Shown one piece after another: positions 17,563-29,348 of a DNA stretch of 64,000 bases. The notes under the pieces are model-generated. The model saw nothing but the letters and a program-made list of their open reading frames with translations, made no database searches and was not told where the DNA came from. Source of the stretch: Martinezella multihospitum (GTDB lineage Bacteria > Pseudomonadota > Alphaproteobacteria > Rhizobiales > Rhizobiaceae); the NCBI RefSeq assembly GCF_900094585.1, contig NZ_FMAG01000007.1:248001-312000 (forward strand). Direction: 5' to 3'. The number at the start of each line of letters is the position of its first letter. Within the stretch, counting starts at the first letter, position 1. A program made the translations under genes and the position numbers.

Positions 17563-20181
17563 ATGACGAAGCAGCGTCCGTCCGACGAGTATAGCGTGCC
17601 GCTGGTGGATCGCGGAGTTCGTTCGGGAACCGTGCTGCGCATCATTCTGCTTGCGCTGGTTCTTATGGCAGCGGCGGCGGCTTTTGTCGTCTTCAAGAAC
17701 CAGCTCGACAATGAGGCGGTTCTTGGCGGCCTGGGCATTCTTGCCATGGTCGGCATCTTCTTCCTGGTGTCTTCGATCATCGGCTTCGTCGAGGTCATGC
17801 CGCAGCCGCAGTCCGACAGCCTGGCGCGCTCCTTCCTCAACAGCCATCCGGATGGGACGCTGATCACAGACGAGAAGGGCCGCATCGTCTACGCCAATGC
17901 CGCCTATGGCCGGCTGACCGGCGCGACCAAGGCGACGGAAGTGCAGTCGCTGGAGATGCTGCTGTCGCGAAACCGTGAGTCCAACGAAGCTCTCTACCGG
18001 CTCGCCAATGGCCTGCGCGACGGCAAGGAGGGATCGGAGGAGTTCCGGTTGCTGAAACCCCTCGGTCCCTTCAACGGGATCGGCCAGGGAGCCCATTGGT
18101 ATCGTCTGAAAGCGCGGGTGCTGCCGGCGGAACAAGACAGCAATAAAGCGCTGCATATCTGGCAGATCACCGACATCACCTCCGAGCGCGACGATCAGGA
18201 GCGCTTCTTCAAGGAATTGCAGAACGCGATCGATTATCTCGACCATGCGCCGGCCGGCTTCTTTTCCGCCGGCCGCAAGGGCGAGATTTTCTACCTCAAT
18301 GCGACGCTTGCCGAATGGCTGGGCTTCGATCTGACCAAGTTCGTGCCGGGCTCGATGACGATAGGCGATCTCGTCGCCGGCGAAGGGCTTGCGCTCATTC
18401 AGTCCGTACAAGCGGAACCGGGCCTCAAGAAGACGGTGACGCTCGATCTCGATCTGCGCCGCGCCAACGGTCAGAGCCTTCCGGTTCAGATCGTCCATAG
18501 TGTGACGTCGATGCGCGACGGCGCTCCCGGCGAGAGCCGCACCATCGTCCTGACACGGCAGAACGGTGCCGACACCGAGCAGTCGGCTTCCGCAGCGGCG
18601 ATGCGTTTCAGCCGCTTCTTCAACAATACGCCAATGGCGATTGCTTCCGTCGATGGTGCCGGGCGCATTCTGCGAACCAATGCACCGTTCCTGAAGCTAT
18701 TCTCGGATCTGGTGTCGCGCGACGACATCGAACGCGGCGCAGCCCTCGAAGCCATCGTCAATGAAAGCGATCGGCCGAGCCTGCATCAGGCGCTGGCGGC
18801 CGCCAAGGACAGGCAAGGCGATATCCCACCGATCGACTCCCGCAATCCCAAGGACGACACGCGGCATTTCCGCTTCTACGTCAACGCCGTCATCGACCAG
18901 ACCGATGAGGCGCCCGAGGAGGCCGCCATCGTCTATGCGGTCGAGGTGACCGAGCAGAAGGCGCTCGAGACGCAGATGGCGCAGACGCAGAAGCTCAATG
19001 CCGTCGGTACGCTTGCGGGCGGCATCGCGCATGACTTCAACAATGTGCTGACCGCGATCCTGCTTTCGTCCGACCATCTGCTGCTGCAGGCGCGGCCCTC
19101 CGACGCCAGCTTCGCGGATCTGATGGAAATCAAGCGCAATGCCAATCGTGCAGCCGTGCTGGTCAGGCAGCTGCTCGCCTTTTCGCGCAAGCAGACGATG
19201 CGGCCGACGGTTCTCAACCTGACCGATGTGATCGGCGATCTCCGCATGCTGGTGGATCGGCTGCTGTCGGGCACGCATGTCAAGCTCGACGTCGAATACG
19301 GCCGCGACCTCTGGCCAGTCAAAACCGACCTGTCGCAGTTCGAGCAGGTGCTCATCAACTTGTGCGTCAATGCCCGTGATGCCATGCCCGGCGGCGGTAC
19401 GCTGACGCTGCGCACCCGCAATCTGCTTGCGGCCGATGCCGGCGCGTTCAATTATCCCTTCCTGCCGCATGAGGACATGGTGCTCGTCGAAGTCAGCGAC
19501 ACGGGCACCGGCATCGCGCCTGAGATCATGGACAAGATCTTCGAGCCCTTCTTCACGACCAAGGAAGTGGGCAAGGGCACCGGCCTCGGCCTTGCGATGG
19601 TCTATGGCATCATCAAGCAGTCCGGTGGCTATATCCAGCCGGAATCGGAAGTGGGCAAGGGAACGACCTTCCGCATCTTCCTGCCGCGGCACATCGTTGA
19701 AATGCCTGCCGTGACGGATGCCAAGCTGCCGGAGAGCCGCGATGTCGCGGCCATGGATCAGAGTGTCGGCCTGGCGGCAGCGCCGGAAGAGCCGGCCGAT
19801 CTCACTGGCAAATCTGCGGTCGTGCTTCTGGTCGAAGACGAAGAGGCGGTGCGCCGCGGCGGCAAGCGCATGCTGGAGACGCGCGGCTATACGGTCTATG
19901 AGGCTGGCTCCGGCGTCGAGGCGCTCGACATCATGGACGAACTCGATGGGCAAGTTGATGTCGTCGTCTCCGACGTGGTCATGCCTGAAATGGACGGACC
20001 GTCGCTGCTGCGGGAACTGCGCAAGAAATATCCCGAGATGAAGTTCATTTTCGTGTCGGGCTATGCCGAGGATGCCTTTGCCCGTAACCTGCCGGCCGAT
20101 GCGCAGTTCGGCTTCCTGCCGAAGCCGTTCTCGCTGAAACAGCTTGCCGTCGTCGTACGCGAGACGCTGGACAAGAACTAG
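17563..20181 (+). CDS. cckA: Cell-cycle hybrid histidine kinase/phosphatase CckA
   Basis: CckA, with ChpT, controls phosphorylation of the master regulator CtrA. The 872-residue protein has two membrane segments (about 24-44 and 53-75), PAS domains (about 88-210, 220-320 and 345-465), a HisKA domain with H490 in GTLAGGIAHDFNNVLTAI, an ATPase domain with DTGTGI and GKGTGLGLAMVYGI, and a C-terminal receiver with D804 in VSDVVMPEMDG and the Lys in FLPKPF. Domain order, length and H-box match CckA. The receiver is full-length and should be active. The gene stands alone, with trpS-like downstream after 225 bp. Confidence 0.93.
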   Translation: MTKQRPSDEYSVPLVDRGVRSGTVLRIILLALVLMAAAAAFVVFKNQLDNEAVLGGLGILAMVGIFFLVSSIIGFVEVMPQPQSDSLARSFLNSHPDGTLITDEKGRIVYANAAYGRLTGATKATEVQSLEMLLSRNRESNEALYRLANGLRDGKEGSEEFRLLKPLGPFNGIGQGAHWYRLKARVLPAEQDSNKALHIWQITDITSERDDQERFFKELQNAIDYLDHAPAGFFSAGRKGEIFYLNATLAEWLGFDLTKFVPGSMTIGDLVAGEGLALIQSVQAEPGLKKTVTLDLDLRRANGQSLPVQIVHSVTSMRDGAPGESRTIVLTRQNGADTEQSASAAAMRFSRFFNNTPMAIASVDGAGRILRTNAPFLKLFSDLVSRDDIERGAALEAIVNESDRPSLHQALAAAKDRQGDIPPIDSRNPKDDTRHFRFYVNAVIDQTDEAPEEAAIVYAVEVTEQKALETQMAQTQKLNAVGTLAGGIAHDFNNVLTAILLSSDHLLLQARPSDASFADLMEIKRNANRAAVLVRQLLAFSRKQTMRPTVLNLTDVIGDLRMLVDRLLSGTHVKLDVEYGRDLWPVKTDLSQFEQVLINLCVNARDAMPGGGTLTLRTRNLLAADAGAFNYPFLPHEDMVLVEVSDTGTGIAPEIMDKIFEPFFTTKEVGKGTGLGLAMVYGIIKQSGGYIQPESEVGKGTTFRIFLPRHIVEMPAVTDAKLPESRDVAAMDQSVGLAAAPEEPADLTGKSAVVLLVEDEEAVRRGGKRMLETRGYTVYEAGSGVEALDIMDELDGQVDVVVSDVVMPEMDGPSLLRELRKKYPEMKFIFVSGYAEDAFARNLPADAQFGFLPKPFSLKQLAVVVRETLDKN

Positions 20182-20384
20182 GTGAGGGGCGTCTCTCGCC
20201 TCTCCATGTTGCCGATTGCGGCGCAACGGTGTAATCAACCGCCCATGATCGATCTTGCCAAGCCCATTTACCAAATTTGGTGGCGCTCCTTCTAGGAGCG
20301 GCAGTCGTCGTGTCTTGAAATCGACCCTGCCGCCGTGATCCGGCTGGCATTGGTTTATTTTAGTTTTCCTTCCCGATTGCGGCG

Positions 20385-20400
20385 GCTCCTTTTGCGGAGC
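20385..20400 (+). promoter_or_regulatory. Hairpin enclosing the Shine-Dalgarno of the TrpRS gene
   Basis: GCTCC (20385-20389) pairs with GGAGC (20396-20400) around TTTTGC. The GGAG in the right arm is the ribosome binding site, 7 bases before the ATG at 20407. A second hairpin with the same CTCCT/AGGAG theme lies upstream (20284-20300, 7-bp stem, TCT loop). The hairpin may limit translation. It is short and could melt easily. Confidence 0.45.
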
Positions 20401-20406
20401 AACGAA

Positions 20407-21426
20407 ATGTTTTCCCCTATCGATACTCGTCCTGTTATCCTGACGGGCGACCGGACCACAGGTCCGCTCCATCTCGGCCACTATGTCGGCTCGCTGAAGA
20501 GCCGCGTCGCGCTTCAGCACAGCCACGAGCAATTCCTGCTCTTGGCGGATACACAGGCGCTGACCGATAACGCCCAGGATCCTGAGAAAGTCCGTCGCAA
20601 TGTTCTCGAAGTGGCCATCGATTATCTCGCTGTCGGCATCGACCCGGCACTGACGACGATCTGCGTGCAATCCGCTTTGCCGGCGCTGGCGGAACTGACG
20701 CTGCTCTATCTGAATTTCGTCACGGTCAGCCGCCTGGAGCGCAACCCGACGATCAAGACGGAGATCCAGCTGCGCGGCTTCGAACGCGACGTGCCGGCCG
20801 GCTTTCTCTGCTATCCGGTCGCGCAGGCCGCCGATATCACCGCTTTCAAGGCGACGGTCGTTCCGGTGGGCGAGGACCAGGCGCCGTTGATCGAGCAAAC
20901 CAACGAGATCGTTCGCCGTCTCAACCGGCAGATCGGGCGTGATGTTCTCGTCGAGGCTATCGCCATGGTGCCGAGCGTCGGGCGCCTGCCTGGTGTCGAC
21001 GGCAAGGCCAAGATGAGCAAATCCCAGGGCAATGCCATCCCGCTTTCGGCATCGAAAGATGAGATACGCGACGCGGTGCGGCGAATGTATACCGATCCGG
21101 ATCACTTGCGTGTCAGCGATCCCGGGAAGGTCGAGGGAAACGTCGTCTTCACCTATCTGGATGCCTTCTGTGAGGATCGGCAGCTGGTCGATGAGATGAA
21201 GGCACATTATCGCCGTGGTGGTCTTGGCGACGTCACCCTGAAGAGACATCTGGAGGAGGTCCTGCAAGCGCTGCTCGCACCGATCCGCGAGCGCCGCGCA
21301 CACTACGCGGCAGAGCCGGATTATGTGATGGGGATCGTGCGCGAGGGCACTCGACGGGCGAGGGAACGGACGGAGGCGACGCTTGCGGAACTACGATCTG
21401 CCCTGGGCCTGTTCTCCTTGGCCTAA
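20407..21426 (+). CDS. trpS: Tryptophanyl-tRNA synthetase, divergent class
   Basis: A class Ic aminoacyl-tRNA synthetase of 339 residues: TGDRTTGPLHLGHYVG (HIGH-type motif), VPVGEDQAPLIEQT and KMSKSQGN are those of TrpRS. The sequence is clearly unlike the E. coli-type enzyme that rhizobia also tend to have, so it may be a second copy. Second TrpRS enzymes in other bacteria can be resistant to inhibitors or specially regulated; neither is shown here. The ATG was chosen for GGAG at the right spacing and for starting just before the conserved strand. Confidence 0.88.
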   Translation: MFSPIDTRPVILTGDRTTGPLHLGHYVGSLKSRVALQHSHEQFLLLADTQALTDNAQDPEKVRRNVLEVAIDYLAVGIDPALTTICVQSALPALAELTLLYLNFVTVSRLERNPTIKTEIQLRGFERDVPAGFLCYPVAQAADITAFKATVVPVGEDQAPLIEQTNEIVRRLNRQIGRDVLVEAIAMVPSVGRLPGVDGKAKMSKSQGNAIPLSASKDEIRDAVRRMYTDPDHLRVSDPGKVEGNVVFTYLDAFCEDRQLVDEMKAHYRRGGLGDVTLKRHLEEVLQALLAPIRERRAHYAAEPDYVMGIVREGTRRARERTEATLAELRSALGLFSLA

Positions 21427-21431
21427 AACAA

Positions 21432-21471
21432 AAGAACGGCCGGGCGATTTTTGACGCACCCGGCCGTTCTT
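21432..21471. terminator. Bidirectional terminator between the TrpRS gene and psuG
   Basis: Arms 21432-21444 and 21459-21471 form a perfect 13-bp GC-rich stem with a 14-base loop. On the minus strand it is followed by a T-rich run (complement of 21424-21433), so it best ends the psuK-psuG transcript; it can also stop reading from the TrpRS gene. Confidence 0.85.
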
Positions 21472-21487
21472 GTGACTGATATTCTAA

Positions 21488-22414
21488 TTACTCTGCCAGA
21501 GCGACGGCGATCTCGGCGGCCAGGCGCGCATTGTTTTCGACAAGCGCGATGTTGGTCTTGAGGCTGCGGCCTTCGGTGATGTCGAAGATGGTGCTCAGCA
21601 GATAGGGCGTGACCGCCTTGCCGGTGATCTCGTCGCGCTCGGCGCTGTCGAGGGCTCGTTCGATGTAGATTTCCATCTCCTCGCGCGGGATCTCGTCGGC
21701 TTCCGGTACCGGATTGGCGATCAGCATGCCGCCGTCGATGCCGAGCTGTTCGCGCGTCGTCTGGAAGTTGGCGATGGCGGCCGGGCTGTTGAGTGTCAGC
21801 GGGCTCGTCAGGCCGGAGGAACGCGACCAGAAGGCCGGGAATTCGGTGCTGTCATAAGTCACGACCGGAACGCCGCGGGTTTCCAGTACTTCGAGTGTCT
21901 TCGGAATATCGAGGATCGCCTTGGCGCCGGCGCAGACGACGATGACGCCGGTGCGGGAAAGCTCTTCAAGATCTGCTGAAATGTCGAAGCTCTCTTCGGC
22001 GCCGCGATGCACGCCGCCGATGCCGCCGGTGGCGAAAACCTTGATGCCGGCGCGAGCTGCGGCAATCATCGTGGCAGCAACCGTGGTTGCGCCGGTGCGG
22101 CGCTCGGCGATCGCAAAGGCAAGGTCGGCGCGCGAGACCTTCATCGCACCTTCCGTCTTGGCAAGGGCTTCCAGCTCTTCCGGCTCGAGGCCGATGTGCA
22201 GCGTGCCGTGAATGACGGCGATGGTTGCCGGCACCGCGCCTTCCTGCCGGATGATCGCTTCGACGCTGCGGGCCATCTCGATATTGCCCGGATAGGGCAT
22301 GCCGTGGGTGATGATCGTCGATTCCAGTGCGACGAGGGGGGCACCGCGCAGCTTGGCGGCAGCGACTTCCTTCGAATAGGAGATCGGAAGCAGGGGCGAG
22401 ATAGGCTGGGTCAT
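21488..22414 (-). CDS. psuG: Pseudouridine-5'-phosphate glycosidase
   Basis: PsuG splits the C-C bond of pseudouridine 5'-phosphate to uracil and ribose 5-phosphate. The 308-residue protein shows ALESTIITHGMPYP near its start, TVAATMIAAARAG, FATGGIGGVHRG and VPVVTYDSTEFPAFW, all typical of the family. It lies 46 bp downstream of psuK and completes a two-step route that recycles pseudouridine from RNA turnover. The ATG with GGAAA upstream gives family length. Confidence 0.95.
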   Translation of the reverse strand: MTQPISPLLPISYSKEVAAAKLRGAPLVALESTIITHGMPYPGNIEMARSVEAIIRQEGAVPATIAVIHGTLHIGLEPEELEALAKTEGAMKVSRADLAFAIAERRTGATTVAATMIAAARAGIKVFATGGIGGVHRGAEESFDISADLEELSRTGVIVVCAGAKAILDIPKTLEVLETRGVPVVTYDSTEFPAFWSRSSGLTSPLTLNSPAAIANFQTTREQLGIDGGMLIANPVPEADEIPREEMEIYIERALDSAERDEITGKAVTPYLLSTIFDITEGRSLKTNIALVENNARLAAEIAVALAE

Positions 22415-22460
22415 TGTCGTTTCCAATTCACTGAAACAGTATACGCGTTTTGAACAGGCT

Positions 22461-23405
22461 TCATGACAGAATTTCGGCCCTGGGAACAAGGGCCAGCATC
22501 GTCTTTAGCAGTTCGGGAGAGAGATTTTCCGCCGTGGCAAAGGGTGACTGAACGGTGATCGCCGCTGCCGCGGCGCCATGGCGGACGGCTTCTGCGAGAT
22601 CGTGGCCAGCGAGCACAGCGGAGAGAACGCCCGAAGCAAGCGAATCTCCGGCACCGGTGACATCGGCCACATCGTCGACGACAGGCGGCTGCAGGCTGAC
22701 CACGGTATCGCGAGAGAAGGCAATCAGCGGGCGCTTGCCGCGGGTGATGACACCGTTGCGCAGGCCAAGCGCGCGCAAAGCATTCACCCATTCGCGTGGG
22801 TCTTCCGGACGGATTTCGGTCAGTGCGGCAGCTTCGGCTTCATTGAGAAACAGATGGTCGACGCCGGCGAGGCTCGGTTTCAGCCGCACGACTTTGGCCG
22901 GCGAGATGGCGATGGCGGCAACGGGCTTGCCGCAAAAAGCCGCCCTTGCCGCAATCGCGCCTAAGGTTTCCGCCGGAAGATTGGCGTCGCAGAGAATGAG
23001 GTCGGTTTCTTCGAAGGCATCGCGAACGGCGCGAATCGCCAAGCGTCTTGGTACGAAGAGCTTGTAGAGTTCCATGTCGGCAAGCGCGATGACCAGATTG
23101 CCGTCATTCTCGAGGATCGCGGTGTAGCTCGGCGTCTTGCGATCGAGGAAGACGAAGGGCTTGTCGTCGATGCCGGCATGGCTTGCGGCTTCCGCCACCA
23201 TCTCGCCCGAGGGATCGCCGCCACGCGGCGAGATCAGCTTTACGTCAAAACCCAGGCGGGCAAGATTTCGGGCCGCATTGAAGCCGCCGCCGCCGGGTTC
23301 CTCAAACCATGCACCGGGGTTGCTGGCGCCGGGCGCCGTCTCGCCGAAGATGCGGCCGCGCCGGTCGATATGGGCGCCGCCAAGAACGAGAATCTTTTTC
23401 GCCAT
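22461..23405 (-). CDS. psuK: Pseudouridine kinase (PfkB family)
   Basis: The 314-residue PfkB-type kinase has an N-terminal strand KILVLGGAHIDRRGR, a substrate-binding GGGGFNAARNLARLG and the C-terminal signature DVTGAGDSLASG, with Asp as catalytic base. Its place directly before psuG identifies pseudouridine as the likely substrate. The ATG is preceded by GAGGAT. It is divergent from recA across 239 bp, which also hold the LexA operator. Confidence 0.92.
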   Translation of the reverse strand: MAKKILVLGGAHIDRRGRIFGETAPGASNPGAWFEEPGGGGFNAARNLARLGFDVKLISPRGGDPSGEMVAEAASHAGIDDKPFVFLDRKTPSYTAILENDGNLVIALADMELYKLFVPRRLAIRAVRDAFEETDLILCDANLPAETLGAIAARAAFCGKPVAAIAISPAKVVRLKPSLAGVDHLFLNEAEAAALTEIRPEDPREWVNALRALGLRNGVITRGKRPLIAFSRDTVVSLQPPVVDDVADVTGAGDSLASGVLSAVLAGHDLAEAVRHGAAAAAITVQSPFATAENLSPELLKTMLALVPRAEILS

Positions 23406-23559
23406 AGGGTTATCCTCAGCAGCCGAAAAGGCGAATCGAGCGAGCCGCAAACATCTCGCAATTCACCGTTTCGGGCATGTAAGTGCCTGGGAAGAAAGAA
23501 GAAAACAAAAATAGAACGGAATTCATTTTACCTTTTTCTTTCAATTGCTTGTTGTGCTC

Positions 23560-23585
23560 TTGCGATATAAGAACAAATCAAGTAC
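23560..23585 (+). promoter_or_regulatory. LexA operator (SOS box) of recA
   Basis: GAAC (23571-23574), seven bases, GTAC (23582-23585) fit the alphaproteobacterial SOS motif, and TTG-N11-CAA (23560-23576), the form first described for the Rhizobium etli recA promoter, overlaps it. The TATAAG just upstream (23566-23571) may be the -10 element, so LexA would block the polymerase. It lies about 60 bp before the recA start. Confidence 0.82.
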
Positions 23586-23644
23586 ACAATTCTCATCAGC
23601 GGCGACATTGCTAGAGCGGCTTCAATAACCTAAAGGTGGATCGA

Positions 23645-24733
<1,089 letters not shown>

Positions 24734-24778
24734 CGGATTTCGGGAGCAATTCCCGGCTTGATATGAATTGAGTGATCG

Positions 24779-24814
24779 AACCGGCCGCATTGTCCATGGG
24801 ATGTGCGGCCGGTT
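24779..24814 (+). terminator. Terminator after recA
   Basis: Arms 24779-24789 and 24804-24814 form an 11-bp GC-rich stem, followed by TTGTTC. It lies between recA and alaS, 45 bp after the recA stop. Confidence 0.8.
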
Positions 24815-24904
24815 TTGTTCGTGCGGCTGGACAGCGCCCGGAGCGAACGATAAAAGCCTCTGACTTTGACGCAAGTTGCTGAGCGCAGGACTGAAGGGCC
24901 CCCT

Positions 24905-27565
<2,661 letters not shown>

Positions 27566-27589
27566 TTTGCTGATTTCATAGTTCTAACT

Positions 27590-27622
27590 AAAATGGCGGA
27601 TGCTTCGGTGTCCGCCATTTTT
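27590..27622 (+). terminator. Terminator after alaS
   Basis: Arms 27590-27600 (AAAATGGCGGA) and 27611-27621 pair perfectly around a 10-base loop, followed by T residues. It lies 24 bp after the alaS stop. Confidence 0.88.
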
Positions 27623-27701
27623 CTTTGTGCAGACAACTCCGCAGGATTTGTCAAATCGGGTTATGCTCTTGTCGGGCCGATCGATTTGCAAGGGATTTGA
27701 C

Positions 27702-28553
27702 ATGAGTGGCGGAACGGCGTGGACGCTTTACGAGACCCGGTTACGACGGGTTTCGGCCCATATTCACGAGCATCTGGATGATGATCTGGATATGGAGAAG
27801 CTTGCCGAGATCGCCTGCATGTCCAGCTATCACTGGCACAGGATCTATCGGGCGATCTATGGCGAGACGGCGGCGGCGACCGTCAAGCGGCTGCGGCTGC
27901 ATCGCGCCGCCGGCGATCTCGTCAACACCCGTCTATCCGTCAGCGACATTGCAAAGCGGTCGGGCTATCCCAACCTCCAGTCGTTCAACCGCATCTTCAG
28001 ATCCGTCTACGGCATGCCGCCGGCGCGATATCGGAATGAGGGAAGCCACACGATCTTCGAACCCAGCACCCAAGGAAGGATCACTGTTATGTTCGACGTT
28101 GCGCTTCGCACCATGTCTCCGATGTCACTGATCGGTGTCGCCCATCGCGGCTACTATATGCAGATCGGCCAGGCTTTCGAGACACTGTTTGGCACGATTT
28201 TCACCCGCGGTCTGGCCGGGCCGAACATGCGTATGATCGGCATCTATCTCGACGATCCCGACGTCGTGGAGGCCGACAAGCTGCGGTCCTATGCGTGTGT
28301 CACCGCGGGCGCGGGAATTGCCGTCGATGCGCCGCTGGAGCGCCGTTCCCTTGATGGCGGCGAATATGCCGTGCTGCGCCACAAGGGGCCTTACGCCAAC
28401 ATGCACAAGGCCTATCAATGGCTCTATGCGCAATGGCTGCCGGCTTCCGGACGGCAGTTGCGCGATACGGTCATGTTCGAGGAATATATCAACAATCCGC
28501 GCGACGTCGCGCCTACGGAGCTGTTGACCGATATCTATATGCCACTCCAATAG
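27702..28553 (+). CDS. AraC-family regulator with GyrI-like effector domain
   Basis: The 283-residue protein has an N-terminal double HTH AraC domain (MEKLAEIACMSSYHWHRIYRAIYGE, seen in two parts, and VSDIAKRSGYPNLQSFNRIFRSVYG) and a C-terminal GyrI/SbmC-like domain (from about residue 127) ending YINNPRDVAPTELLTDIYMPL. The order, DNA binding then GyrI, is that of Rob/BmrR-related drug-sensing regulators, which bind small cations. The ATG has AAGGGA upstream. No drug transporter is adjacent, so the target is unknown. Confidence 0.9.
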   Translation: MSGGTAWTLYETRLRRVSAHIHEHLDDDLDMEKLAEIACMSSYHWHRIYRAIYGETAAATVKRLRLHRAAGDLVNTRLSVSDIAKRSGYPNLQSFNRIFRSVYGMPPARYRNEGSHTIFEPSTQGRITVMFDVALRTMSPMSLIGVAHRGYYMQIGQAFETLFGTIFTRGLAGPNMRMIGIYLDDPDVVEADKLRSYACVTAGAGIAVDAPLERRSLDGGEYAVLRHKGPYANMHKAYQWLYAQWLPASGRQLRDTVMFEEYINNPRDVAPTELLTDIYMPLQ

Positions 28554-28602
28554 CGGCATATAGTTTGATCTGTTGAGGATTCCCCCTTAATGCCTTGTAT
28601 TG

Positions 28603-29229
28603 TCAGGCATTAGCCGGCTTCGGCATGGCGGCGTTATCAATCTCGTTGCCGCGGCGGTAAGCGTCGCGGTCGCTCACACGGCTCCAATAATCGATGAAGG
28701 CCGGGCGCTTTTCGATCGTCCCGAAATTCAGCCCATAGCCGACATGCGAGCCGACATAGACGTCGGCGGCCGTAAAACGGTCGCCGGCGATGAAAGGCGA
28801 GGTCGTGACGGCGTGCTCCATGGCATCAAGTACATTTAAGAAGCTGCCGCAGCCGGCCATGCGCAGGCGCTCCGGCGGGACTTCGAAACCGAGGGCGCGA
28901 TTGGTGATCGCCATCTCGAACGGCCCGGCCGCAAAGAACATCCAGCGGAAATAGCGGCCGCGCTCGGCTGCAGTTGGTGCCAGACCGGCTTGCGGAAAGG
29001 TTTCTGCTAGATAGGCACAGATGGCAGCGCCTTCGGTAACAACGGTATCGCCGTGCTTGATGGCCGGCACCTTGCCCATGGGGTTGAGCGCAAGATATTC
29101 CGGCGCCTTCATCGTCGTGCCGTAGTCGAGATATTCGGTGCGATAGGGCTGGCCGGTTTCCTCAAGCATCCAGCGGGCGATACGTCCGCGCGACATCGGG
29201 TTGGTATAGAAAACGAGTTCGTCGGCCAT
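28603..29229 (-). CDS. Glutathione S-transferase family protein
   Basis: The 208-residue protein has an N-terminal thioredoxin-like domain (ELVFYTNPMSRGRIARWMLEE, with Ser in place of a redox Cys; cis-Pro in GKVPAIKHG; EGAAICAYLAE) and an all-helical C-terminal domain with the FTAADVYVG N-capping motif. This is a cytosolic GST-fold enzyme; the natural substrate cannot be deduced. The ATG is preceded by GGGAGA and gives standard length; the frame is open 62 codons upstream. It lies downstream of icd but beyond a terminator. Confidence 0.92.
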   Translation of the reverse strand: MADELVFYTNPMSRGRIARWMLEETGQPYRTEYLDYGTTMKAPEYLALNPMGKVPAIKHGDTVVTEGAAICAYLAETFPQAGLAPTAAERGRYFRWMFFAAGPFEMAITNRALGFEVPPERLRMAGCGSFLNVLDAMEHAVTTSPFIAGDRFTAADVYVGSHVGYGLNFGTIEKRPAFIDYWSRVSDRDAYRRGNEIDNAAMPKPANA

Positions 29230-29297
29230 CTGTCTCTCCCTTTTGTTGCGCGCATTCTTGCCACCGCTTCGCCACGGCGGCAAGATTCCACGCAAAA

Positions 29298-29325
29298 GAA
29301 AACCCGGCGCTGAGGCCGGGTTTTC
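29298..29325 (-). terminator. Terminator after icd
   Basis: Arms 29298-29308 and 29315-29325 form an 11-bp stem (GAAAACCCGGC) with a 6-base loop, followed on the minus strand by TTTTGCG. It lies 24 bp after the icd stop. Confidence 0.85.
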
Positions 29326-29348
29326 GCATCCGTTTATGTCCGCAAGGC

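Noticed and set aside
18697..21303. 868-codon minus-strand open frame over cckA and the TrpRS gene
   Set aside because: It spans two recognised genes and their intergenic region and contains no domain.
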